Below are positions 1 through 10,792 of a stretch of 64,000 nucleotides of DNA, piece by piece; the stretch's first letter is position 1; each line of letters opens with the position of its first letter. Made by a program: the position numbers and the translations under genes. Where the stretch lies: contig CM067083.1 in the NCBI GenBank assembly GCA_034008185.1, forward strand, positions 122,341,337-122,405,336, written 5' to 3'. Below the pieces are notes generated by a model. The model made no database searches and was not told the DNA's origin. It saw only the letters and a list, made by a program, of their open reading frames with translations. The DNA comes from Gorsachius magnificus (lineage: Eukaryota > Chordata > Aves > Pelecaniformes > Ardeidae).

Positions 1-450
1 CCCCTTGATTCCTGCTGCAGATGCCTGGCCGGGCATTCGTGGCAGGGGACAGTCACGGGTGAGCTACCACTGGCCACGCAGGGACTGGGGGCTGTGCTCA
101 GCACCTTGACAGGGCCCTGCCAAAGGTCTCCTCATTCTGTGCTCTGCAGGGCTGTCTCCCCTATGAGTGTCTGCCATCCAAGTGCCATAAACATCACCCT
201 GCTTTCCATTGGAAAATATCCCTTGGCTGTTGGTGAGAGAATGTACATCCCAGGGACATGGGGACAGCCCCGCGTTGGCATTGCTTTGCTGCCCAGCCTG
301 GGATGCATCCTCCAACAGCTCCCCCCAGCACTGCTGGCAGCCCAGCCACCATCAGCAGAGAGCTCAGGGGCCTTCCTGGGCTCTGGCTACTCTCGTCTTT
401 GCACAGACAATACTGAGGTTGAGAGCGAGTTCCTGGTGTGTGCACAGACA
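1..450. other. Left flank of the duplicated block, no gene recognised
   Basis: This GC-rich stretch has no counterpart elsewhere in the window. The homology with 10034 onward starts abruptly at about 451. I see no defensin exon, splice-framed coding exon or CR1 tail in it. Confidence 0.5.
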
Positions 451-991
451 AATAGGCAAACACAAATGTGCATTCTGAGCCTTCCAGTTGGAGCAATGAC
501 CCGGTCCATTTCGGCACAGACATCTCCTGCATAGCGTCCAAGGAGCGTCCTCTCCCGCTGAACAGCAGGATGCTGCCTGCCTTGAACTCCCTATCACTTC
601 AGCTGAGTGCTCATCACATGAAAGGACCATTGCCCACCCCGGAAAGAGACTGACATGAAAGTAGGGTCCAGGCAAAAGAAAGAAGTGTGGGCCTTTGAAA
701 ACCAGGCCAGGGCTCCCGCTCCTGCGCCCCAGGAGGGAGCATCCGCCGAGCAGCTCCATCACACCCACAGCAAACACCCTGGCCTGGCAGGGACTGACAG
801 GCTCTGTCTTCCCACGTGGCTGCCAGGCCAGAGCATCCCCAGGGACAGAGGCGGCGGGGACCCCCAGCATCCCCAGGCGCTTCTCCTGCCACCCCCCCAC
901 CTGCCGCCCCCAGAGCCAGCAGGCACGGCACACCCTCCGCATCAAGGAAAGGGCCACACGTCCCACCCGCTGCAATGCCAAACTGCTCGTC

Positions 992-997
992 TTTATT
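992..997 (-). promoter_or_regulatory. Polyadenylation signal of AvBD3-like copy 1
   Basis: AATAAA on the minus strand, about 215 bases beyond the stop. It lies in a stretch conserved with the 3'UTRs ending at 10574 and 18280. Confidence 0.8.
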
Positions 998-1210
998 CCA
1001 GCCGGGAAAAGCAGCCTCTGCCCAAGGGACACCAGGCCCGTGAGGGGAGGTCTCCAGCCCACGAGCGCCGGGGCACCCAGCAGGAGCAGCGCTTCCACTC
1101 CTGCTGTCCCACCGCCTGGGGAGGGCAGAGGCAGGGAGGGGAGGGGACGTCAGGAGAGGTTTCCAGGAGCCAGAAGCGAAGGGGACGTCCTGCTTGGACA
1201 GTTCAGGGTC

Positions 1211-2677
1211 TCAACCCCTGAACCTGTACGAAGAAAGCAGACAAGTACGTCGCCTGGTTTAAATTACCATTCACAGAATCCCCGACTGGCAGGGGTTGGA
1301 AGGGACCTCGGGAGATCACCCACTCCCACCCCCCTGCTCAAGCAGGCTCACCCAGAGCAGGGGGCACAGGACAGCATCCAGGCGGGCTTTGAATATCTCC
1401 AGAGAAGGAGACTCCACAGCCCCCCTGGGCAGCCTGGGCCAGGGCTCGGGCACCCTCACAGTAAAAAAGTTCTTCTTCATATGCAACTTAGACCTCTCAT
1501 GTTTCAGTTAGTGCCCATTGCCCCTTGTCCTGGCGCTGGGCACCACCGAGAAGAGTCCTGCCACGCTCTCCCACCTCCCTGCGATGACCAGCAAGTCTAT
1601 GACTGGCACAAGAGAATCACGCTCAAGGGAGGTGAGGCTCAGCCCCTGTTGCAGACAGTTTGGAGCCCTGTTCTCTCCGTGTTGCAGCCCTGACTCCAAG
1701 TCTATGTAGATGCAGCAAAACCAGGATCGTGTCCTCGATGCTGGCCAAGGACAGTGAATGCCTCACTCCTTGCTAGCTTGGGAGAGCCCTCTGCAACGCC
1801 TGGAGGAGTCTGATGGGGTTGGAGGGCAGTGGGGAGGTGCTGGCTGACCTTGGGCCCCTTCAGCCCCACAGCAAGCAGGTCCAAACCGACAAGGGCTTTT
1901 CCCTTCCCTCTTGGGCCTCTCCCACAAAGCCTAAATGCAGGAGACAATTTACCAGGCACTGGCTACAAGGAAGGTTTTGACAGATATTTCGGTGGACAAA
2001 GGAGGAAATTCTTTCCGGAGGCAGGAATCTGGACCTTACCTTTTGCAGCACAGCTGAAAACCTGAACATAGTCCAATAGGTCTTGCAGGATTGCGGCAGC
2101 CCGCAGAAGTGCAGAATCCCCCTCTTCGTCTGCATGAGGCCCGGGTTCCTGTTTGCATGGGGAATGATAGACACAAAGCAATGCAAGTGATAATCTGGCC
2201 GAGCAGCGTGTGGTTGCAGAAAGGCTGACGCCCCCCGTGCATTTCAGGCCAATCTACGGGCTCATCTGGGACAGCTTTGTGCCCCAGGCCACCCACCGAG
2301 TCCACACCCCCCTGGGGCTCTCTCCCATCCCCGCACAGGGCAAAAGATCACCCAGAGACCCCCAGAGAGGAACAGATGGGTGCAGGCTTGGAGCTGGAAA
2401 CCAAACCCCGTCCTGACCCACCAAAGAAGCCAGGCTTCTCTTTCCAGGGGCTCTCTCCACCCCCAGACCACATCCTCTTGGAAGGGCACTCGGAAAACGC
2501 CTCTTCCTCAATCCCCCCAGCCTTTGCATCACTCCAACGAACACGTTGTCTTTGTGGGGTGCGGAGAACCCCACTGATGGGGGCTGTCGCCTCACCCGTC
2601 TCCCCTCTTCCCCTCTCACCTGCAGCACCCTGGACCAAGAGGAGGAAGAAGGGGAAGAGCAGGTAGAGGATCTTCAT
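1211..2677 (-). CDS. AvBD3: Avian beta-defensin 3-like precursor, copy 1
   Basis: Secreted cationic antimicrobial peptide precursor. The coding exons on the minus strand are 2677-2620 (signal peptide MKILYLLFPFFLLLVQGAAG, ending at a GTGAGA donor), 2148-2040 (six-cysteine exon after a CAAACAG acceptor, donor GTAAGG) and 1223-1211 (acceptor GTACAG, last residues F-R-G, then TGA). The phases join exactly, giving 59 residues. The cysteine spacing is C-x6-C-x4-C-x9-C-x5-CC, and the stretch CRRRGGFC resembles chicken AvBD3, which has CRIRGGFC. The mature part has about nine basic and no acidic residues. The polyadenylation signal is at 997-992. A CR1 fragment lies in intron 3. The promoter is near 3475. 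The end F-R-G replaces the W-G seen in the other copy and in AvBD1. An AvBD1-type paralogue is the alternative name. Confidence 0.88.
1271..1556 (-). mobile_element. CR1 LINE 3'-end fragment in intron 3 of AvBD3-like copy 1
   Basis: A minus-strand CR1 tail of about 285 bases containing the typical 'GGAAGGGACCT', 'CTCAAGCAGGCTCACCCAGAGC' -type and 'AATATCTCCAGAGAAGGAGAC' -type segments. It is shared with copy 2 (10852-11127) but absent from the homologous inverted segment of AvBD1 near 17995. Confidence 0.85.
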
Positions 2678-3364
2678 GGCTGCCGCCTGTCCCGGGTCTT
2701 GACGGGGCTGCAGAGGGGGACACCAAGGCAAGAAGGGCATGGGGGACCCCAGGCGGTGCAGAAGCCTGGGCGCTGTGCTGTACCAAACCGCAGAGGGGCT
2801 ACCTCCAGCTAAAGCGGGGCATGCTGCCCCTCCCTTTCCTTCAGCACCGTTCCCAGCTCTGCACCCCCCTGCAGAGCTTGGGAGCATTTCATCATGCCTC
2901 AGCCTCTTGGAAATTGGCTATCTAAGCTGTTGCTCTTCCATCAGCTTTCTCAAAGGCCTCCCACTGACCTTCCCCAACGCACAGGCTGCAGACCTCGGGG
3001 CCCGCTGCTGCCAGTTCCAGCAAAACAACGCCCACTGAAGTTTGGAAAACACAGATTTCAAATTGCCATTGAAAGTTACTGAACCAACAAACTTTTCCTC
3101 CCTCCTGCTTCATGTACTCAAGCAGGGCGGCACCTTTCCTGTCCCCAAGCTTGTGCTTAGGGAACCTTAGTTCCAGCTTCCACATGTTCTGGGCTCTCAG
3201 GCTCATAGGAAGGTTTTTATTCTCTCTCCCAGGCAGCTCTGCTCGCCTAATTATATGCATGGGTGCTTCCAGCAGTTGGTGGCTTAGACGAGCCTCGGGT
3301 GATGGGACTTGAAGAGCGCAGGAGAAGGGGCAGTTTTGCAGAAGGAGACGCGGCCGTTACCCAC

Positions 3365-3760
3365 CTGAGGAAGGTCTTGGTGTTCAGGCAGTAACAAGGC
3401 CAGCAGGAAGCGCTGGCGTCCAGGTGCCCTGGGGTCCAAGGAGTACCGTTTTGGCCAGAGCACCCAGGTTTTATAGCATTGCTGGTGGGTGGGACATGCG
3501 TGTATTCCCATGGGCAAACCTCCCCTCGGCCAATGTGACAGCGACCCATCTGCGTGGGGACGAAGGGGTTTGCACCTTGTCCCTCCCTGTGGCAGTGGCA
3601 GGGGCTGAGGTGCCTCCTGGGGGCTGTTGCAATCTTCACCGTTATCCTCACGCAACGCCTCTTGTGACACCCCGCGGTACAACGGGCACACGGGCTCCCA
3701 AACCTGTCGTGCCTGGTACCAAACCCACCAAGGTGGGTCAATAGGAAAAAGCCTCTGTGT
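3365..3760 (-). promoter_or_regulatory. Promoter and non-coding exon 1 of AvBD3-like copy 1
   Basis: On the minus strand there is a TATA box TATAAAA (3475-3469) and an ATTGG (3534-3530) about 55 bases upstream of it. ATTGCAAC lies at 3633-3626 and GTGTCACAAGAGG at 3670-3658. Exon 1 is inferred to start near 3445 and to end at 3365 with donor CAG|GTGGGT. The same module, in the same order, lies in front of the other AvBD1/3 genes. Confidence 0.72.
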
Positions 3761-4253
3761 ACACGTAAGCAGGCTAAGGGAGGCACTTGAACTTCTTAGG
3801 CCTTGGAGGCCTGGGCTTGGTCAAGGGAGTTGGTGGCTTTCTAGGAACTGTGTGATGGTTCAGAAAGGTGAAGATGAGGGTGGGTCGTGGAGGAACAGGT
3901 CATGTGAATGAGAGAGAAGCGAGGGATGAAACGGGCCAAGCTCATGCCAGCGGGCTGCTGGTCAATGGGCCTCTCTGGCCATGCCCAACATCCCATCACC
4001 ATAACCTCTTCTATCTTCCGAGGGAACTTTATTTCTCACTGATTTTTGGAGGAGGCTCTTCAACACATCTGCTGGCTCCCTCCTGGCACAAGGGAGGACT
4101 CCCAGTGTGCAAGCAGGATCTGCCTTCCTCCCTCCTCCTCCTCCTCTCCTGCAGGGCTGTTTTGCCTGGTCCTGCTGACTCGGAAAGGCAACAGCTGGGA
4201 GGTATGGAGATGGTGGCGAAACCTCATCCCAGTAGCGTGAGAGCTTTGCTACA

Positions 4254-4480
4254 AGGTTTCAGCTCTTGTCCCAGGCTGCAGAACCTGCAGCAGGAGACTT
4301 TCCTTAAAGGTATGGGGTGTGCGGGACCCCAGGGGGGATGCCGCAGCAAGCATGAGAAGTCACACATGACTCATCATGTCAACAGAAGAAAGATAAATTA
4401 GCTGTACAAAGAGGTTGGCTTCTGTCTTTTTTCGCCTGCATCATGTCTGTAGGAAAACCTCCTTATCTACTGGGCAGCCT
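4254..4480. other. Spacer between duplicated unit and CR1 cluster
   Basis: Short non-coding stretch with no match to the corresponding spacer of the second unit (13823-14575). Nothing recognised. Confidence 0.4.
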
Positions 4481-4489
4481 CAATGCAGT

Positions 4490-5230
4490 GTCAGATTTAT
4501 CCCCATGCAACACTAGAGGCTTGGGGAAGAGTGGCTGGAAAGCTGCCTGGTGGAAAAAGACCTGGGGGTACTGGTTGACAGCCGGCTGAATATGAGCCAG
4601 CAGTGTGCCCAGGTGGCCAAGAAGGCCAATGGCAACCTGGCCTGTATCAGGAATAGTGTGGCCAGCAGGAGTAGGGAAGTGATCGTGCCCCTGTACTTGG
4701 TGCTGGTGAGGCCGCACCTCGAATACTGTGTTCAGTTTTGGGCCCCTCACTGCAAGAAAGATGTTGCCTTGCTGGAACAGGTCCAGAGGAGAGCAACCAA
4801 GCTGGTGAGGGGTCTGGAGCACAAGTCATACGAGGAGCGGCTGAGGGAACTGGGGTTGTTTAGTCTGGAGAAGAGGAGGCTGAGGGGAGACCTGATCGCC
4901 CTCTACAACTGCCTGAGAGGAGGCTGTAGCGAGGTGGGGGTCAGGCTCTTCTCCCTGGTAACGAACGATAGGATGAGGGGGAATGGTCTGAAATTGCGCC
5001 AGGGCAGGTTTAGGTTGGACATTAGGAGAAACTTCTTCACCGAGAGGGTTGTCAGGCTCTGGAATGGGCTTCCCAGGGAGGTGGTTGAGTCCCCATCCCT
5101 GGAGGTATTTAAAAGAAGGAGAGATGAGGTGCTTAGGGACATGGTTTAGTGGTGGGATGGCAGGGTTAGGTTAACGGTTGGACTCGATGATCTTAAAGGT
5201 CTTTTCCAACCAAAGTTATTCTATGATTCT
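4490..5230 (+). mobile_element. CR1 LINE, 5'-truncated 3' end
   Basis: Positions 4550-5149 encode about 199 residues of the C-terminal part of CR1 ORF2, with '[13 protein letters not shown]', '[19 protein letters not shown]' and '[20 protein letters not shown]'. The 3'UTR follows and ends in the repeated ATTCTATG terminus at 5219-5235. The reverse transcriptase core is missing. Confidence 0.93.
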
Positions 5231-7548
5231 ATGATAGTGGACCTGGTGGTCACCAATGCAAGTGAGCTCGTCGGAAATGTCAAGATCGGAGGCAGCCTGG
5301 GCTGCAGTGACCATGCACTGGCGGAGCTCACGCTCCTGAGGGAAATGGGAATAACAAAGAGTACAGTCAGGACCCTGAATTTTAGGAAAGCAAACTTCCA
5401 GCTCTTCAAGGAGATAGAAGGACTCCCTGGGAAACAGTCTTCAGGGACAGGGGAACAGAACAGAGCTGGCAGATCTTTAAGGATGTATCGACGAGTGCAA
5501 GAGCTCTCGATCCCTAGGTGTAAGAAATCGGGCAAAGAAGGGAAAAGACAGGCATGGCTGAGATGAGAGATGCTGGTCAAACTAAGGAGGAAGAGGGAAC
5601 TGCACAGGCAGTGGAAGCAGGGACAGGCATCCTGGGAAGAGTATAGGGACGTGGTCCAGTTGTGTAGGAATGGGGTCAGGAAGGCCAAGGCGCAGCTGGA
5701 GCTAAACTTGGCAAGGGATGCAAAGAATAATAAGAAGGGTTTCTACAGGTATATCAGCTGGAAAAGGATGGTTAAAGAAAGTGTACCCCTGCTGATGAGC
5801 GAGACCGGCAAGCTGGTAACAACAGATGAGGAGAAGGTTGAGGTACTCAACACCTTTTTTGCCTCAGTCTTCACTGGAAAACTCTCTTCTCACCCCTCCC
5901 GAGTTGATGGATGGCATGAGCGGGACCGGGAGGGTAGAACCCCTCCTGCTGTGGGAGAAGATCAGGTTCGTGACCACCTGAGGAACCTGAACGCACATAA
6001 GTCCATGGGACCTGATGAGATGCATGCCAGAGTCCTGAGGGAATTGGCCGATGTAGTCGCCAAGCCATTCTCCATGATATTTGAAAAGTCATGGCAGTCA
6101 GGTGAAGTCCCTGGTGACTGGAAAAAGGGAAACATTGTGCCCATTTTCAAAAAGGGTAGAAAGGAAGACCCTGGGAACTACCGACCTGTCAGCCTCACCT
6201 CTGTGCCTGGGAAGATCATGGAACAGATCCTCCTAGAAGCTATGCTAAGGCACACGGAGGACAGGGAGGTGATTCGAGATAGCCAGCATGGCTTCACCAA
6301 GGGCAAGTCCTGCCTGACGAACCTAGTGACTTTCTATGATGGTGTGACAACAACAGTGGACAAGGGAAAACAAATGGACGTCATGTATCTGGACTTCTGC
6401 AAAGCCTTTGGCATGGTCCCCTGCACCATCCTTCTCTCTAAATTGGAGAGCTATGGATTTGATGGGTGGACTGTACAGTGGATAAGGAACTGGCTGGATG
6501 GTTGCATCCAGAGGGTAGTGGTCAATAGCTCGATGTCCAGATGGAGACCGGTGACGAGTGGTGACCTCATAGGTCTGTACTGGGACCGGTGCTGTTTAAT
6601 GTTGTCATCAATGACTTAGACAGTGAGATCGAGTGCACCCTCAGCAAGTTTTTGGATGACACCAAGCTGAGTGGTGTGGCTGACACACCAGAGAGACGGG
6701 ATGTCATCCAGAGAGACCTGGACAGGCTGGAGAGGTGGGCCTGTGTGAACCTCATGAGGTGCAACAAGGCCACGTGCAAGGTCATGCACCTGGGTCAAGG
6801 TAACCCCCAGTATCAATACAGGCTGGGGGAAGAAAGGATCAAGAGCAGCCCTGCTGAGAGGGACTTGGGCGTGCTGGTGGATGAAAAGCTGGACATGAAA
6901 CAGCAATGTGCGCTGGCAGCCCAGAAGGCCAACCGTACCCTGGGCTGCATCAGGAGAAGCGTGGCCAGCAGGTCGAGGGAGGGGATTCTGCCCCTCTACT
7001 CTGCTGTGGTGACACCTCCCCTGGAGCCCTGCGTCCAGCTCTGGAGCCCTCAGCACAAGGAGGACATGGACCTGTTGGAGCGGGGCCAGAGGAGGGCTAC
7101 TAAAATGATCCCAGGGCTGGAGCCCCTCTGCTCTGAGGCCAGGCTGGGAGAGTTGGGGGTGTTCAGCCTGGAGAAGAGAAGGCTGCGGGCAGAGCTGAGT
7201 GCGGCCGCTCAGGGCTTAAAGGGGACCCAGAGGAAAGATGGGGACAATCTTTTTAGTAGGGCCAGCTGTGACAGGACAAGGCGTAATAGATTTAAACTGA
7301 AGCAGGGTAGGTTTAGACTGGATCTAAGGAAGAAATTCTTTACAATCAGGGTAGTGAAACACTGGCAGGGGTTGCCCAGAGAGGGGGTGGAGACCCCATC
7401 CCTGGGAACATTCCAGGCCAGGTTGGAGGGGGCTGTGAGCAACCTGATGTGGTTAAAGGTGTCCCTGCTCCCTGCAGGGGGGTTGGGCTGGGTGGGCTCT
7501 AGGGGTCCCTTCCAACCCAAAACAATCTATGATTCTATGAATCTATGA
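5231..7548 (+). mobile_element. CR1 LINE with reverse-transcriptase region, decayed
   Basis: A 2.3 kb CR1 copy directly behind the previous one. It begins in the endonuclease/RT linker and covers the RT domain: [20 protein letters not shown] near 6175, the palm-type segment 'MYLDFCKAF' near 6383, and 'FLDDTKL' near 6650 where active CR1 has F-A-D-D. A frameshift near 6570-6600 breaks the usual G-V-P-Q-G-S block, so the reading frame changes between 5570-6619 and 6589-7548. It ends in ATTCTATG repeats. The copy is 5'-truncated and cannot encode an active enzyme. Confidence 0.94.
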
Positions 7549-7584
7549 TTGGACCAACTGGTTTACAGACCTTAATAACAGTAT

Positions 7585-8745
7585 CAAAGAATACCAGAAT
7601 GGCAACAGTTGGAAGGTCCCTCCGGAGATCACCCAGTCCCACCCCCCTGCTCAAGCAGGCTCACCCAGAGCAGGGGGCACAGGACGGCGTCCAGGCGGGC
7701 TTTGAATATCTCCAGAGAAGGACACTCCACAACCCCCCTGGGCAGCCTGTGCCAGGGCTCTGGCACCCTCAAGGTAAAGAAGTTTTTCCTCCCGTTCAAC
7801 TGGAACCTCTTCTGCTTCAGTTTGTGCCCATGGCCCCTTGGCCTGGAACTGGGCACCACTGAGGAGAGTCTGGCTCCGTCCTCGTGATGTCCACACTTAA
7901 GATATTTGTATGTGTTGGCAAGATCCCCTCTCAGCCTTCTCTTCTCCGGACTAAACATGCCCAGCTCCCTCAGCCTTTCCTCGCAGGGGAGATGCTCCAG
8001 TCCTCTCATCATCTTTGTTGCCCTCCTCTGGACTCTTTCTAGGAGTTCCTCATCTTTCTTGAACTGGGGAGCCCAGAACTGGACACAGTACTCCAGGTGG
8101 GGTCTCACCAGAGCAGAGCAGAGGGGGAGGAGAACGTCCCTCGCCCTGCTGGCCACACTCCTCTTAATGCACCCCAGGATGCCATTGGCCTTCTTGGCAA
8201 CAAGGGCACCCTGCTGGCTCATGGTCAGCTTGTCATCCACCAGGAGTTTCAGGTCCCCCTCGGCAGAGCTGCTTTCCAGGAGGTCAGCCTCCAGCCTGTA
8301 CTGGTGCATGGGGTTTGACCTCCCCAGGGGCAGCACTCCGCACTTGCCCTTGTTGAACATCATCAGGTTCCTCTCCGCCCAACTCTCCAGCCTGTCCAGG
8401 TCCCGCTAAATGGCAGCACAGCCTTCTGGCGTATCAGCCACTCCTCCCAGTTTGGTGTCATCAGCGAACTTGCTGAGGGTACACTCTGTCCCCTCATCCA
8501 GGTCATTGATGAATAAGTTGAACAAGACCGGGCCGAGTACAGAGCCCTGGGGAACTCCACTAGCTACCGGCCTCCAATTGGACTCTGCCTCGCCGATCAG
8601 AACCCTCTGAGCCCTGCCATTCAGCCAGTTCCCAATCCACCTCACTGCCCACTCATCCAACCCACACTTCCTGAGCTTTCCTATGAGGATGTTATGGGAG
8701 ACGGTGTCAAAAGCCTTGCTGAAATCAAGGTAGACAACATGTATC
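7585..8745 (-). mobile_element. CR1 LINE, minus strand, 5'-truncated
   Basis: Read on the minus strand it starts in the RT domain (8660-8406, with '[20 protein letters not shown]' and '[16 protein letters not shown]'). After a frame break it continues as the C-terminal region (8363-7629), with '[13 protein letters not shown]'. It is a different insertion from the two plus-strand copies on its left. It corresponds to the shorter CR1 at 14605-15247: both are preceded by the shared flank CTGGTTTACAGACCTTAAT. Confidence 0.92.
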
Positions 8746-8882
8746 CTAGTGTTACACTCACTTTATCTGAACAGATACCAGAGAGACAATGTCATTCTCA
8801 TCACCTCTGACACGTCAGGGGCTCACACATCCTGTCCCAGAAGAAGGTGTTCTTGCAGTGTGTAGAGGTGGGAGAGTTTTCA
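8746..8882. other. Short spacer before orphan AvBD1 promoter
   Basis: Non-coding, not recognised. It is absent from the second unit, where the CR1 runs straight into the AvBD1 5' region. Confidence 0.4.
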
Positions 8883-10029
8883 ATATTCTGTGTGTTGTTG
8901 CACATCCCATGCAGGCTGGTAATTCAATCAGATGAGAAGAGAGAAAGAAGGACTCCCTTCATCTGGGACTGGGCAGCTGCTGGTATCTGCACCAACCAGT
9001 TACTTTATCCATCCCAAAGATTGTTCAGCGAGGTGCCACAGCCCGTGTGCCCGCTGTGCCATGGGGTGTCACAAGAGGCGTTGCGTGAGGATAACGGTGA
9101 AGATTGCAACAGCCCCCAGGAGGCACCTCAGCCCCTGCCGCTGCCGCAGGGAGGGACGAGGTGCAAACCCCTTCGTCCCCACGCAGATGGGTCGCTGTCA
9201 GATTGGCCGAGGGGAGATGCTACTTGCGGGGGTCAGTGCATGTCCCACCCACTGGCAACAGCGTAAAACCAGGGTGTTTTGGGCAAAGTGACACCCCCTG
9301 ATCCTAACACTTCTGGGTGCAAGTGATTCCTGGTTGGATTGGTGTACAGCCTGTTGCTGCCTTGGTGCACACTGATCCAACACCTTCACCAGGTAGGTGA
9401 CCTGGCCACCCATTCAGCCTCCTTATGCACACCCATCTTCCTGGAACCGTGTAAATGACAAAGTGTTGGAAGTGTCTCTGAATGGAAACGAGCAACAGAG
9501 CTGCCTGGGAAAGAGAATAAAAACCTTCGTAATGGTCTGAAGAGCCCAGAACCTGTGGAAGATGGAAAGGTGCCTTGATGCTTAGGGAGGGACACCAAGA
9601 TCTTCTGTTCTGGGGGAATGGGGACTTTCCTCAGCAAAGTAAGGAGATCTTTTTCGCATAGCAGCACAGAGATTTCTCGTCCTTTCAGGCTTTCAGTTAA
9701 CTCAAAAGGCTCGTTTGTGTTTCCATTTCTGTCCACCAAGACACTTCCCTGCTGTCTTGCTCCTCCCGGGCTTGGTGCTGCACAGGGCAGGGGCAGTAAG
9801 TGTGGGGCTGGGGAGGGCCTTTGCTGGGAAGCCTGGGCATGGTCTTGAGTTGGGATGGGTGCTCCCAATCTGAGCTGGGAGGACTTTCCTGAGCCTGGGG
9901 AAGCAGAGGGGATTGGGCAGGGTGGTTTGGGCAGCCAGCTTTGGACTGGCTGAGGTGGTGGACAGCACTGGCTAACCCTTCCTATAGTGTGGCATCTGCA
10001 GGCACATGCATTTCCCAAAACTCTTGACA
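8883..10029 (+). repeat. Duplicated AvBD1 5' region, copy B1 (orphan promoter and exon 1)
   Basis: Positions 8883-10029 match 15248-16394 with only one difference that I can see (10009-10029 region). The segment carries the promoter, exon 1 and the first part of intron 1 of an AvBD1 gene. It then stops at a junction with the AvBD3-like copy 2 unit at about 10030, so no coding exons follow on this strand. Confidence 0.9.
9066..9392 (+). pseudogene. Orphan AvBD1 promoter and non-coding exon 1
   Basis: It contains GTGTCACAAGAGG (9066-9078), ATTGCAAC (9103-9110), ATTGG (9202-9206) and a degenerate TATA position, GCGTAAAACC (9261-9270). Exon 1 would end at 9392 with donor CCAG|GTAGGT. No signal-peptide exon follows before the next gene in the opposite orientation, so this is a truncated gene copy. 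It could still start transcripts, either antisense to AvBD3-like copy 2 or spliced to the AvBD1 exons at 16951. Confidence 0.65.
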
Positions 10030-10573
10030 GATCAATAGGCAAACACAAATGTGCATTCTGAGCCTTCCAGTTGGAGCAATGACCCGGTCCATTTCGGCAC
10101 AGACATCTCCTGCATAGCGTCCAAGGAGCGTCCTCTCCCGCTGAACAGCAGGATGCTGCCTGCCTTGAACTCCCTATCACTTCAGCTGAGTGCTCATCAC
10201 ATGAAAGGACCATTGCCCACCCCGGAAAGAGACTGACATGAAAGTAGGGTCCAGGCAAAAGAAAGAAGTGTGGGCCTTTGAAAACCAGGCCAGGGCTCCT
10301 GCTCCTGCGCCCCAGGAGGGAGCATCCGCCGAGCAGCTCCATCACACCCACAGCAAACACCCTGGCCTGGCAGGGGCTGACAGGCTCCGTGTTCCCATGT
10401 GGCTGCCAGGCCAGAGCATCCCCGGGGACAGAGGCGGCGGGGACCCCCAGCATCCCCAGGCGCTTCTCCTGCCACCCCCCCACTGCCGCCCCCAGAGCCA
10501 GCAGGCACGGCACACCCTCCGCATCAAGGAAAGGGCCACACGTCCCACCCGCTGCAATGCCAAACTGCTCGTC

Positions 10574-10579
10574 TTTATT
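10574..10579 (-). promoter_or_regulatory. Polyadenylation signal of AvBD3-like copy 2
   Basis: AATAAA on the minus strand, in the same context as 992-997. Confidence 0.8.
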
Positions 10580-10792
10580 CCAGCCGGGAAAAGCAGCCTC
10601 TGCCCAAGGGACACCAGGCCCGTGAGGGGAGGTCTCCAGCCCACGAGCGCCGGGGCACCCAGCAGGAGCAGCGCTTCCACTCCTGCTGTCCCACCGCCCG
10701 GGGAGGGCAGAGGCAGGGAGGGGAGGGGACGTCAGGAGAGGTTTCCAGGAGCCAGAAGCGAAGGGGACGTCCTGCTTGGACAGTTCAGGGTC

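Larger units (their letters stand above)
451..4253. repeat. Segmental duplication, copy A1 (whole AvBD3-like gene)
   Basis: Positions 451-4253 match 10034-13822 in the same orientation, at about 98-99% by eye outside the coding exons. The unit holds a complete minus-strand AvBD3-like gene with its promoter, all introns, a CR1 fragment in intron 3 and the polyadenylation signal. The coordinate offset shifts from 9583 to 9569 because copy 2 lacks 14 bases at the 3' edge of the CR1 fragment. Homology ends sharply near 4253/13822. Confidence 0.93.

Noticed and set aside
695..1693. Long open frame of 332 codons on the plus strand
   Set aside because: It lies antisense to the 3'UTR, last exon and intron 3 of AvBD3-like copy 1. 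It is open because of GC-rich composition and covers a CR1 fragment.
9386..10513. Minus-strand open frame of 375 codons
   Set aside because: It crosses the duplication junction and covers a promoter copy and a 3' flank. It has no domain and half of it recurs in non-coding context elsewhere.
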